Source: Dichetophora obliterata (taxonomy: Eukaryota > Arthropoda > Insecta > Diptera > Sciomyzidae). From it: DNA of 64,000 nt. A model generated the notes under the pieces. It made no database searches and had not been told where the DNA came from. It was given only the letters and a program-made list of their open reading frames with translations. Position 1 is the first letter of the stretch; each line of letters begins with the position of its first letter. Shown piece by piece: positions 1-10,230 of this stretch. The stretch covers positions 194,761,511 to 194,825,510 of the forward strand of contig OY986437.1 of NCBI GenBank assembly GCA_963920525.1. Direction: 5' to 3'. The translations under genes and the position numbers were made by a program.

Positions 1-7
1 TACAAAA

Positions 8-553
8 CCTAACTGTTAAATAGCGATAAAAAATAAAAAAATAATCAAGAAACAATAATCCGACTACTTTTAGAAATTAATTTTGATTCTGTTTGAGGTC
101 GACTCGCATCGTTTCAACGGTGAGGTTGTGAAGTGCAACCAGTAATTTTTAACTGAAATCGCCCATACGCTTGATACGGCTTTTTCAGTTAACACAGTTA
201 TACAAATAACAGTTACACGAAAACTTGATCAGTTTTATTAACAAAATTGTTGGCAGCTACAGTATGAACTTTGTGTTTATGGTTCCTTCTCTGTTACCGC
301 TGATAATGCTATACATAATAAAAAAATTAATCAAACATAATTTCTAAAATTACTCTGATTATTTTTCTTGATTACTTTTAATTCTTTTTGATTATTTTCG
401 ACATCTAAAGTAATCGTAATTATTTTGCGATTTTTATAATTATATTACGATTATAAACAGAACAGAATTGTACTTAATCAATTATTTTGCAATTTTAAAA
501 AAATAATCGAATTGCTAATGAATACGATTAGTAATAATTATTTAACAGCTATG
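8..553. mobile_element. Short non-autonomous TIR element with 8-bp target duplication
   Basis: Inverted termini meet at CTGTTAAATA on the left and TATTTAACAG on the right. The right arm (about 335-553) is longer than the left (8-85). The right flank is ATACAAAA at 554-561, and the window itself begins TACAAAA before the left terminus, so seven bases of an 8-bp duplication are visible and the eighth lies off the edge. The right arm closely matches 23700-23909, which adjoins a transposase-like pseudogene on its far side, so this is probably an internally deleted derivative of that family. There is no coding capacity. An 8-bp duplication fits hAT-like elements, but the superfamily is not proven. 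Confidence 0.6.
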
Positions 554-561
554 ATACAAAA

Positions 562-1403
562 TAATATATAAATACATAAAAAAGTTATTAAATAGCTTAT
601 TCAGTTAAATGTAATATAAATAAAATGGGTTGCTATTGCCCTTTATTTATATTAAATTTAAAAATTATTCGTTTTTAAGTATTTAGCAAAACAATATACC
701 TTTACTTATTCCCAAAAAAAAATCTACTAGTCTTATCGTTTATAGTGAGACTTAAATTAGAAAAACTTCATTCAGCAGCAGCTGTGCTATGAGGCAGACT
801 TAATATATTTATCACAAAATTGTAAAGTTCTTCGTAAAGAGGTTGCGTTAATGCATTTTTTGATAAAAAAGTACTGTCCAAAAATGTCTCAATGTCATAA
901 TTTTTCTTAAAGTTTTTGTTGAATTTAAAGAAATGCCTCCTTTTTTATATTTTTGCAAATAAAAACATATATTCATATATGAGTATGAAAAAAGTATCCA
1001 TAAATTTTTCCTAACGGCAACACTGCTTGGACTTATTCCTATGGTGTAATTATTCTAAGATAATTTCACCATGATGTTTCAGGAATGTTTTCCATTGCAT
1101 TTCCTAAGTCTTTTTTGATGTACCTTTTGTTACCCATTTTGTTCCAATAATATGCAGTTTTACAGCTATCGGACCTCAAACGTAACTGGTGAAATTCTTC
1201 AATCTACCATAAACCAGGGTTGTTTTCCGTTGATTTTACGATTACTTATAAATGTTTTGTGTTAGTATTAGAGCCAATTTAACGTGAAATCGAATATAGT
1301 GCTATCCCTCTCCAACGAAGTTTCCCATCTCTTTATCTCTGGTTATGACTTCTTGTCTTATATTAACTGCTTTCTGATCAAGTGCTAATTAGTTTTTTTG
1401 CAT
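562..1403. other. AT-rich intronic stretch, nothing recognised
   Basis: No ORF, RNA gene or clear repeat structure is seen here. It is probably decayed intronic or transposon sequence upstream of the Tc1-like pseudogene. Confidence 0.4.
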
Positions 1404-2275
1404 ATGGGTTCAAAAGTTAAAGAAATATGTTTTGACGTGCGTGAACTAATTATTAAGCATAAAAAACCCAGATCCGGTCACATAAAGATATAGAAACTGT
1501 CGAAATTGTTATTGTACACCCGGAAAAAATGCGAAGTGTATTAAGGAAAAGTGGATTTCATAGCCGCATTCCGCGAAAAAAACCGTTTATTAGTATGCTA
1601 TTAATATGAAAAAACGTATTAACTTTGCAAAGCTGCATTTTGATATAGATGAAACGTTTTGGAAGAACGTTGTGTTCAGCGATAAAAGCAAATTCAACCT
1701 ATTTGGTTTTGATTGTGCAAGCATAAGGTATGGCGCAAAAAGTACGAGGCGCTCCTTCCGAAAAATTTAATTCCGACAATAAAGCATGGAGGATGATCGG
1801 TATTAGTATGGGATTGCATGTCGGCAACTGGGTTAGGAAACTTAGTGTTTATTGACATAACCATGGATCGATTCGAATATTTGAACTTACTCCAACAAAG
1901 TTTGATGGAATCGGTGCATAAAATGGGTCTTACGGAAAGCTGATACTGCCAACAAGACAACGACCCCAAGCACACAGCGGTTGTTGTTAAGGAGTGGTTG
2001 CTGAACAATGTACCAAAGCAGCTTCATTCTCCTCCCCAGTCGCCAGACTTGAACCCCACTGAAAATTTGTGGGATGAGTTGGACCGCCATGTTCGAAAAA
2101 GGACTATAAAAACAAACATGATCTTAAAAATGCATTTATGAAAGAATGGTCGAAAATTACAATGCAAACAACAACAAAACTAGTATTTTTGATGAAAAAC
2201 AGATTGAGCGCAGATTTAGAGAGTAATGGCGGACCAACAAAATACTTAATTTTTCTTTATTTTTGTTTCTATTAA
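1404..2275 (+). pseudogene. Tc1-like transposase pseudogene
   Basis: The reading frame opens at the ATG at 1404 (MGSKVKEICFDVRELI) and hits a stop within about 30 codons. Later segments are recognisable in shifted frames: a first catalytic Asp in VFSDKSKFNLFG near 1673, a second in [10 protein letters not shown] near 1955, and the final Glu in [14 protein letters not shown] near 2045. The C-terminal end reads GGPTKY near 2230, with a stop at 2273-2275. This order and spacing are those of Tc1-type DD34E transposases. Several frameshifts and stops separate the pieces, so no functional protein can be made. I found no convincing TIRs, so the outer limits of the element are unknown. Confidence 0.8.
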
Positions 2276-2604
2276 ACATTTTTTAAGAAGTATGTATACT
2301 TTTCTGTGTTGCGAAAAATGGAAATCTGTGATTTTTTTTTTAATAAATCGTTTGTTTCTGAAATTTTAACTTATCGTTTCAATTTATTTTAAGTACAGAT
2401 TTATCCTATATAATTTATTTGTAAAGAAAGCTTATACTTTTGTCAGCAAAAAGTTTTTGAGGGGGGTACGTATATATATATCTGTGTGACTGTATATTCA
2501 AGATCATGTTATACTTACTTGAAAATGAAAGCAAGCTTGAACTTGTATTTTAAACAAGCACTTGAAATAGACTTCAAGTAGGCTTGTGCTGTTCTCTGAT
2601 ATAA

Positions 2605-3115
2605 ATTAAAACGACCTCAATAATAAGGAATGTATCAATTGTTACGAGAGAAAAATCACTTAGTTCTGAAATATTAAAAATCAATATTTGCCCTAAATAA
2701 GACTAATTTTTCGAATGAAAAATCAGAAAGAGCGTGCCACGTGGACGGCATCAAAAAGAAAGAATTACAAAGAGAATTATTCCAGCAGGACCCCACCACA
2801 AATAAAGATTCTAGAAAAGATCTTCTTTGTGAATTGCATCATGAAAAAGACAGATTTATGCAGTAATTCAATTACAAAAAAAAGGATTACGATTACAGTA
2901 ATCGTAATTATAATTCTGCAGCATTACAATTACTGTAATCGTAATAAAGAAATTTTTTGATTACAACTACAGTAATTGTAATTTTTTAATAATTACAGTT
3001 ACTATAAATGTAATTGCAAATATTTCGATTATGATAACAGTAATCGTCATCTTTATTTTTTTAAGATTACAATTATAATATGTAATTGAAATTGTAATTT
3101 ATATGTAATCAATAA
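2605..3115. repeat. Dispersed ATTACTGTAAT-rich repeat, copy 1
   Basis: It matches 57345-57845 over about 500 bp in the same orientation. The match starts at CTCAATAATAAGGAATGTAT and runs through a segment of short palindromes of the type GATTACAGTAATC. The second copy sits inside an element with CAGAGCT termini (56952-57850), so this copy is the right part of the same family with its left part missing. Short ORFs across it are chance readings and differ between the copies. Confidence 0.65.
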
Positions 3116-3639
3116 CGAAAGAAATGAACGCGTTCATCTAAATAATTTCTGCTTCCATTCAGATTGTGCAGTAAAGAACAAACTGAATAATTTTTAACTC
3201 ATAATTGAGGCGAAAATTTTAAAAGCGTTTTTTTTTTAGTATGTTATCATTCGAAATTATTTTTGGTCGTAGTTCAATAGGGGCTTAAAATCTATAGTTC
3301 GAATGTACAAAATTAGAAGACTTTTTTTTATTTTTTTATCAAATTTGACACAACTTATCTTAATATGTCCTCCATTCATACAGTTTTAAGCTTTTTGACA
3401 AAAATTTTAGGTTTTTTTTAAAAATTTTGAACAATAACTTTCTACTTATATTTTTTTTAAATAGCTATTAAAGTGTTTCTTTTAAAGATATTAAAATGTA
3501 AAAAATATAAATAATTTGTTCGATAACAATTTATAATTTTAATAAGCGTTGATTGAGTTCGTTATTATAATCATAAATAATTTTCTACCATAAACTAAAG
3601 GCATATCGAAAAATTTGTCGATAAATAAAAGTAAATAGA
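3116..3639. other. AT-rich stretch, nothing recognised
   Basis: Homopolymer-rich sequence with no ORF of note and no repeat arms that I could find. Confidence 0.35.
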
Positions 3640-3654
3640 TTTTATTTATTTATT

Positions 3655-3717
<63 letters not shown>
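3640..3717 (-). repeat. (ATTT)n microsatellite, 3' tail of the adjacent LINE
   Basis: About 78 bp of ATTT units, read as AAAT on the minus strand. It lies where the 3' end of the minus-strand retrotransposon is expected. A similar short tail ends the LINE at 14613-17982, and an AAAT-rich tail ends the LINE at 18240-19889. Confidence 0.8.
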
Positions 3718-3718
<1 letters not shown>

Positions 3719-5430
3719 TCAATGGTATGTTAACCTTACTGACTATATGCTTAATATATAAGTATGTATATGCAAAGTATTAGATATTACACTTTAATAT
3801 ATTGAATTTAATTGATTGAACATTATCGTCTTAGTGACTGAAAAATCAATAGAATATACATTTGATAGGTAATTAAATTCTCGCAAAGTTCTCACGATTG
3901 GTGAATTAGAAGCATAATTTGTTCTGTGCACTCCAATATTAAATGGTGCTCAATTTCTTAATGTTCTGGAAGGAACATTAAAAGCTATTTGATTGAGAAG
4001 ATACGAACAATCAGTGTTGCCAGAAATAATATTGAAAACAAATAAGAGGGATAATATAGTTCTTCGATTTTCCAGGGTTTTCAAGTTTATAAGTTTACAT
4101 CTAACATCATAGGAGGGAAGAGGATCTGCAAAGTTAATAGAACGAAGTGCATATTTGAGGAATCTACGTTGAACATGTTCTAAACGATTCACATGCGTAT
4201 TGTAATACGGATTCCAAATAAAACTTGCGTATTCTAACTTGGATCTAACCAGACTAGTGAACAGAATTTTTAGTGTATAAGGATCAGTAAATTCATTACT
4301 ATTGCGCTTGATAAATGCTAATAAAGAATATGCCTTAGGAATTATATAATTTAGATGATGAATAAAAGTAAAACTTGAGTCAAATATAACACCAAGATCT
4401 TTTATTAATGTTATTAATTTCAAGCTTTGATTATTTAACTTGTATTGATCATGAGCCTTATTAATTTGTTTCGAATATGAAACTTGAAAACATTTATTTA
4501 TATTTAGAGATAAACGATTTTTAGAACACCATTCATACAGATTATTTAAATCAGACTGCAAAGCAAGCATATCAGAACTATTTGCTATTCGAGAAAAAAT
4601 TTTCAAATCGTCGGCAAACATTAAGAACTTCGTATTTTTAAAACAGGAACTAACGTCATTTATAAAAATTATAAAAAAGTGGTTCTAGAATGCTCCCTTG
4701 AGGAACACCTGAGGAAGCTATGTTCAGACATGGATTCTTCAAAAGACACCATGCAGAGTCTATTGCTAAGGTATGACTTGACCCAAGATATGAAATTTGA
4801 ATGGAACCCTAAACGCAAGAATTTTGTTACTAAAATATGATGCGAAACCATATCAACGCTTTTGCAAAATCCGTATAAATAGTATCAACTCGAAAGCCAT
4901 CTACTAATGCAGAAATACAATAGTCTGTCTGTAAAGGTCGCTAGATTTGTGACTGTTGATCTGTTCGACATAAAACCATGCTGATTTGGCGATATTATGT
5001 TTTTTATTTCAAAGGTAAGTTTCTTTTTAATAATGCTTTCAAAAATTTTTGAAATATTTGATAACTTAGATATTGGTCTATGATTACAAATATCATTTTT
5101 GTTTACATTTTTATATATCGGACTGATGAAAGAAATTTTCCAAGCATCTAAAAAAGTTCCAGTCTGTAAAGATTTATTAAAAATAATTTTAAGTGGTTCT
5201 AACAGTGAATATTGGCAATGCTTTAAAAGAAATGCAGAAAATCCATCTACATCATTTTTTTGAGAGTTATTTAAACCCTGTATCGAAATGGCAATATCAG
5301 CGCTAGAGATTTCAAAACAACCAAAATCAATATTTACTCCATAATTAGTATTGATATCTATATTTTTGTCATCCTCCGTAATAAAATTAGAGCAGAAACA
5401 TTTAGCAAACAGATTTGCAGAGTTGCCTAA
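3718..5430 (-). pseudogene. 5'-truncated non-LTR retrotransposon (jockey/CR1-like), reverse transcriptase part
   Basis: On the minus strand the reverse transcriptase is read in pieces. An upstream segment has HRPISKLSNISKIFES and QHGFMSNRST (about 5130-4940), then a part around 4851-4669, then the catalytic box FADDLKIFS at 4618 followed by a 223-codon open C-terminal segment to 3950 with LGVIFDSSFTF and LVRSKLEYASFIWNP. The endonuclease domain is missing, which is typical 5' truncation, and frameshifts separate the pieces. The protein resembles the plus-strand copy at 18240-19889 more than the copy at 14613-17982, so two related LINE families are present. Confidence 0.85.
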
Positions 5431-5860
5431 TAATAACTAATTATAAACTTTTATTTGTTAGAATAACAAAAAATCTTTAACCATAAATTGTCGCAATAAT
5501 ATTTGATCGATTTTTTCAAAAAACATCAATTTCTCATTAGACGAAAAAGTTATGGTCAACCATAACAGTTGGCACTTTTTTTAAATTGTCTCCCTACAGT
5601 GTCACTTTTTTTGCTTAGGCGTTGTCAAACAGCAGCCAGCAATGGCTGCCAATGATGATTTAATCGTGTCTTTATTTTATGACTATTCTTTTATTCCTTG
5701 TCTTCATTAAATGAAATGGTCTCCTTTTATTATTATTAATATTATTCCAAGCTGTATACCTTCTTTCTAAGTTTGGGGGAACAATTTTTATTGCCATTGA
5801 TTTGTTATTATTTTGTTATCTATAATTTATTTTTTTCCCCCTTTTCGCTCTCTTCTCCAG
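5431..5860 (+). other. Intron sequence upstream of the first visible kinase exon
   Basis: No exon is visible between the LINE and the splice acceptor at 5859-5860. The last 40 bases are the pyrimidine-rich tract and CAG-type acceptor of the exon that follows. The preceding kinase exon (catalytic loop and DFG) is not in the window. Confidence 0.6.
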
Positions 5861-5959
5861 GCACTCCATATTGGATGGCACCCGAGGTAGCTGCAGTCGA
5901 GCGTAAGGGTGGCTATAATCAATTATGTGATATATGGGCGTGCGGTATAACGGCAATTG
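5861..5959 (+). CDS. hppy: MAP4K3-type kinase exon: activation segment and subdomain IX
   Basis: This exon encodes the stretch from [17 protein letters not shown] to [14 protein letters not shown]. These are the P+1 loop and APE motif of the activation segment and the invariant Asp of subdomain IX in a Ste20-family serine/threonine kinase. The long insert-free form with [11 protein letters not shown] after APEV is characteristic of the GCK-I kinases MAP4K3/MAP4K5; the fly orthologue is happyhour, a cytoplasmic kinase linked to TOR and EGFR signalling and upstream of JNK. The acceptor is a pyrimidine tract plus TCCAG, and the donor is GTAAGT. The exon has 2 bases completing a Gly codon, 32 codons, and 1 base carried to the next exon, which restores a Glu. 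The earlier kinase subdomains lie outside the window. Confidence 0.93.
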
Positions 5960-6606
5960 GTAAGTTTTTAGTTGTAATAATAATATTTGTTGTTGTTCCT
6001 GTTCTATCCTTGTTAAGTCGCCAAACACACACTCAGAGACACCCATCCATTAATTTAGTAGCTGACATTATAGGAAAGTGCTCCGTTCTCCCCTTTATGG
6101 GGTCATTTGCCAGACTAACCCTAAACAAACATAGGTATTGTAGTTTAATATTTGCTGGTTGTTGTTGTGAGTCTCTGGCTTATTTCAGATACTTGTTGTT
6201 GCCAAATTAACTATGGTTAAATTTATATTTTTATTGCTGCTGTTTCTCGAACACATAAAAATCTTTATGATGCTCATTTTTGCAGCTAATTTTTAGGCTA
6301 CGGGTGTAAAGAGTGATTTTGTATTTTTAATTTGTACCATATCAGCAGCTTAAGAGCTGTGTGGACCATAAGCTGCAGTTATATAAATTATAAAGGCCAT
6401 TAAAAAACCGTTACAATGTCAAACATACGCGAAAGAAAATAATTAAATGTTGCGCATACGCCATGGTGTGCATTTCAAATACGCTGCATTTGCTTTGAGT
6501 GTGTGTGAGTGTGACGGTGCAAAGTTAAACTCAACTTTAATTAATTTTACTACCTTTCTTTATCGCACTGTCTTTTTATCTCTCTTTCTCTCTCTCTCTC
6601 CCACAG
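5960..6606 (+). other. Intron between kinase exons
   Basis: This 647-bp intron starts GTAAGT and ends in a strong TCTC-rich pyrimidine tract (about 6570-6600) plus CACAG. I see no repeat or gene in it. Confidence 0.8.
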
Positions 6607-6905
6607 AACTTGCCGAACTGCAACCGCCAATGTTTGATCTCCATCCAATGCGTGCTCTATTCCTTATGTCCAAAAGTGGCTTCAAGCCACCCACACTCAC
6701 CAACAAGGATAAATGGAGCCCCACATTTCACAATTTCATCAAGACAGCACTCACCAAGAATCCGAAAAAACGTCCCACCGCCGAGCGTCTGTTGCAGCAT
6801 CCTTTTGTTCAAGGCGAAATGTCGGTGCGAGTAGCCAAGGAATTACTGCAGAAGTATTTGAGTCCAAATCAGCAATTTTATTACTACTTGGATGGTGATG
6901 ATGAG
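6607..6905 (+). CDS. hppy: MAP4K3-type kinase exon: C-terminal end of the kinase domain
   Basis: After the split Glu codon the exon reads [18 protein letters not shown], then [20 protein letters not shown] and HPFV. These are subdomains X-XI, including the invariant Arg of subdomain XI (KKRPTAE), which closes the C-lobe. The 40 or so following residues are the start of the linker ([16 protein letters not shown], then YYYLDGDDE). Length is 299 bp: 2 bases, 99 codons, ending in phase 0 before a GTGAGA donor. The next exon, 28.7 kb downstream, starts in phase 0 with TVASVPQRIASK, which is the expected continuation in fly happyhour proteins. Confidence 0.93.
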
Positions 6906-7454
6906 GTGAGATAGTTAAACACAAAGTGTCAAATTATTGTGGTTTGAACCGCTTGCCTGCTTTTAGCCCGAAACAAATTTATTGTCGACCGCATTTAATA
7001 TAAATGGGCTACAAAAGCTTTCAGACACTTATTTTTTTTATCTAAAATTTCTCCGTTGATTTCTTCGTGATTCAATTTCTACATCTTACCTTGTTCCTTG
7101 TGCGCCCTTAGTTGGTAGGAAGCCTCGTCCGCTTCTGTTTATTGTTTGACATTTAAAGCTGCCGTCAACGTTGTCGTCGTCTCTTGTTGTCTGTCGTCTT
7201 GTGACTTCGTTAGCTGTCTGGCGCCTATTTCAATGTCGACTGTCTGTTTTTTCTCGTATTTTTCTCATTTCCTTTCATTTTTTGCTTACTGTATAAATTT
7301 ATAAATTCCATTAGTTTCTTTTTTTTTTGGCATTCGTTTTTTTGACTAATATTTGCAATAAGATTTTCTTTTAAACCAAATATTAGTAAAAAAAAAATCC
7401 TTCGACATCAACTGTATCCTTTGAATGTACTTAAGATATTATAAAATGCATATA
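6906..7454 (+). other. Start of the 28.7 kb intron
   Basis: Single-copy-looking intronic sequence begins with GTGAGA. A run rich in GTCGTC and TGTCTG (7150-7250) is simple-sequence-like. No gene is seen before the Tc1 element at 7455. Confidence 0.6.
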
Positions 7455-9433
7455 CAATGACGAACAATACTGTTCACGAATTAATAAAAATACACAACAA
7501 CGTTTAAATTTTATTATATATTTAATTTATTCAAAATAACGAGTAAAAGAAAACAATTGGACTGTAATTAATCCAGCAACGAGTAAAAACAAAAAACCAA
7601 AACTCAAAATTAAATCTATATTTCATGCAAAACTGTAACTTCTCTATATATTAAACGTGTGTACACTAATGTTCGGCTGCTAGCAGTTCACGTTTTCCAT
7701 AATTTAGTAGTTTATATGACCAGCTCGGCTTTTATTCTGTTCGGCATACTTTTTACAAGATTTTCCAAGGTATCAGGAGTAATTTTTCGCATGTTAGTAA
7801 GACTTGTTTCCAAAGTAAATATATTCAAATCCTTTGGAGAATTTTTTCTGCGAATATTTTTCTTTTTCAGATAACCCAAAATTGTTCGATGATTTTCATA
7901 TCAGGAGAATGCGCAGGCCAATCTGAAAGTTTGATCCCATTTTCATTAAAGCATATTTTTATTCGTTTACGCGTGTATTTAGGCATATTTGTTCTGCCTG
8001 AATACGAGTTTTCAAAATATTCCGTGGGCCTCATTATGCCATTGATTTGTTGCAGTACTATGAGTTAATGACCACGAAAGCATCATTACACCATCTCCAA
8101 ATTTCAATGTCTAACAGATAGTTCACTCTTGAAGCGTTATACATACCTGTACCAACCCAAGTCCACAGGCGCCCATCTTACCTAACATGGTTTATTTATA
8201 AGTAATTAATTGTGACCTCAGATGATTTTACAAGGTTATAGTTTAGAGCTTTAGGTCAAGTACTTTTTGAAAGAAGGCAACAACAGCAACTCTGTATTAA
8301 GTCAATCACACAGCAGACTAGACAGCGTGTTCCGGAAATAGCTGCATTTCCTCTTTAGTAGTCTTGACTGATTTAGCTGTGACCAACCCACTATTTTTAC
8401 GTTTCATATGATTTGACATATGTTTGAATCAACTCATCGGAATAACATATGACGCTGCAAAACAAGTGGATGTTATTTTTGGCCAAGCCTTAAACTTTAT
8501 TAGAGTTGTGTATGTGCCAAAGTTGCTCTTCTTTCGTTTCACGATCCCCTCTCTTGGTAAATCGCTTGTTCGGCTGATAATTACCAGGCGTCGTGACTTT
8601 TCAGCTTAGATCTTTAGAACTTCACCATCCACTTTTTGGTCAGTCGCTTTTTTGGCTGATACCGCCAAGTGACTTGGACGTTTTCAAGCTTTTGCACTAA
8701 AATGGGTTATTTTAGTTTTATCTGAAAATGTTACCTTCATTCAATCTTCAACGGTAAAGAACTCATACTTTTTGTGAATTCATATCTTTGCGTTCGGTGG
8801 TTTTTAGCCACAAGAGGCTTCTTAACTTTAATTCTAGAAGACATTCAGTTTTTCTTTAGGCTCTTGGGGATTATCTTGTCATTGACCTCAACTCCGAGTT
8901 CCAGTTCCACAGCAGTTTTTATAGCCCTAATGACTATCAAACGCCCTGGCTGTGCGCTCTACGCCTAGAGATAGCTTACTTAGCCAAGACTACCGCCACA
9001 TTTCCTTGGAGCATTCTCATTAGACTCCGTTTTTATTTTATTGATTAATCCAAGTGACATTTTCTTTCAATTTCTCTGTAAGATATTCCATTTTTTATAT
9101 CTTTCAGCGTGGCCGCTTTTAAAATTGAGATTTTTGCTGTTCCCATATCCAAAATGGTAACAATAATTGCTAGTTTCCTCTATTTTTTTTTAAAACATAA
9201 TCAAATTTTACTTACTTTTTATCAGAATAGTCCTCAAAATATCTTGAAATTTGTAAAAAATTTTCCTGTAGACAATACTATTTACAAACACTCAAATCAA
9301 AAATATGAAAAAGATCCGTTAAGTTAAAAAAGTTTGCCATCAGATAGAAAATGTTCCAAAAGCACATTACATAGTACGAAATTTCTTAAATGGTAAATTT
9401 CATTACTTTCGTGAACAATATTGTCCGTTACTG
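7455..9433 (-). mobile_element. Degenerate Tc1-like transposon with intact TIRs
   Basis: The termini are inverted: the left reads CAATGACGAACAATACTGTT and the right, on the other strand, CAGTAACGGACAATATTGTT, both followed by CACGAA. A TA dinucleotide flanks each end (7453-7454 and 9434-9435), the target duplication of the Tc1/mariner superfamily. Internally the minus strand carries decayed transposase pieces, for example MPKYTRKRI followed by DWPAHSPDM and IEQFW between about 8010 and 7860, and a VKKPLVAKNH motif near 8820. Multiple stops and frameshifts are present. The 1979-bp length is slightly long for the family. Confidence 0.8.
7860..9115 (-). pseudogene. Tc1-like transposase remnant
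   Basis: Only fragments of the transposase are legible. The DNxP box is degraded to NMPKYT, and the third acidic block reads SPDMKIIEQFW, where the Glu is kept. The N-terminal helix-turn-helix area (around 8880-9110) reads PGRLIVIRAIKTAVELELG on the minus strand. No continuous frame survives. Confidence 0.65.
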
Positions 9434-9631
9434 TAAATAATGAAAAAAATTATTAAATGACAATAAACATTTATTTGACAATTGCAGACGTTGTTATACA
9501 CCTTTATTCACAAATATGGGCAATGGTTCTTATGTTATATTGTGTTAATATTGAATAACTTGACAATAGCGCCACCTAGCAGATCGTAACATAGCTAATT
9601 AACAATTGTATCAACAAAACGGATACATATA
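9434..9631. other. Intronic stretch between two transposons
   Basis: About 200 bp between the Tc1 element and the 9640 element. A GCGCCACCTA motif near 9570 recurs near 19905, just past the next LINE. No gene is seen. Confidence 0.4.
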
Positions 9632-10036
9632 TTGTACACTAAGGTGGTCCTTAAAAATAAAAGTGTTCAAACTCTCGGTCTCACCCCCTTAAAATATGCG
9701 AATAGCTAAAAAACCGAGAAATACAAAGTTTGGGGATAATCTAAGAAGATTTAGAGGTGGCTCAAAGCGCCTAAAGTTTGGAAAAATCACAAAATCTCAC
9801 TTTTTTTCTATTATGTTGGAACCGGAGCGCCGTTTTTTAGCCTATTAAACCCGATGTATATTTTTTATAAATTGTATGACTTAACACCTTTCTAAAATAT
9901 ACACAATCATAAAAATCGCCTCACCAGTAGTAAAGTGATAAATCAAAATAGCTGCCAAACTCGCCTTTTTCAGCACATATGGAAAAAAATGAAACACTTT
10001 GAATTATTCCACTTCTTTGTACTGTCTGCATGTCGC

Positions 10037-10230
10037 CTAAAGGCAGGATCCCACTATCGGCACAATGTATCGATTTTCGATGAATTCCATGAATGTACAC
10101 GATGAAGTACGTCCCTCGCATGCTAAAATTACATTACATTTTTTTAGACGAGGGACATCCTTCTTCGTGTAAATGCATAGAATTCATCGAAAATCGATAC
10201 ATTATGCCGATAGTGAGATCCGGGCTTTAG
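10037..10230. repeat. 194-bp hairpin element inside the larger transposon
   Basis: The two halves are inverted copies. The left contains CACTATCGGCACAATGTATC and TTTTCGATGAATTC, and the right mirrors them. The loop is about 28 bases around 10118-10146. It sits just inside the left TIR of the 9640 element and has no counterpart at the right TIR, so it is probably a separate small foldback insertion. Confidence 0.7.

Noticed and set aside
2715..2960. 81-codon ORF in the ATTACTGTAAT repeat
   Set aside because: The second copy (57460-57696) has a different protein from nearly the same DNA, so the frame is not conserved.
3640..3717. (ATTT)n tract as an independent microsatellite or regulatory site
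   Set aside because: Its position at the 3' end of a minus-strand LINE, and a similar tail on another LINE, explain it.
5773..6210. Reading the first kinase exon as a 145-codon intronless ORF
   Set aside because: The kinase similarity stops exactly at the GTAAGT donor at 5960 and starts at the acceptor at 5860.
6610..6898. Two alternative open frames overlapping the second kinase exon
   Set aside because: They are frame shadows of the exon; only the frame continuous with the preceding exon matches a kinase.
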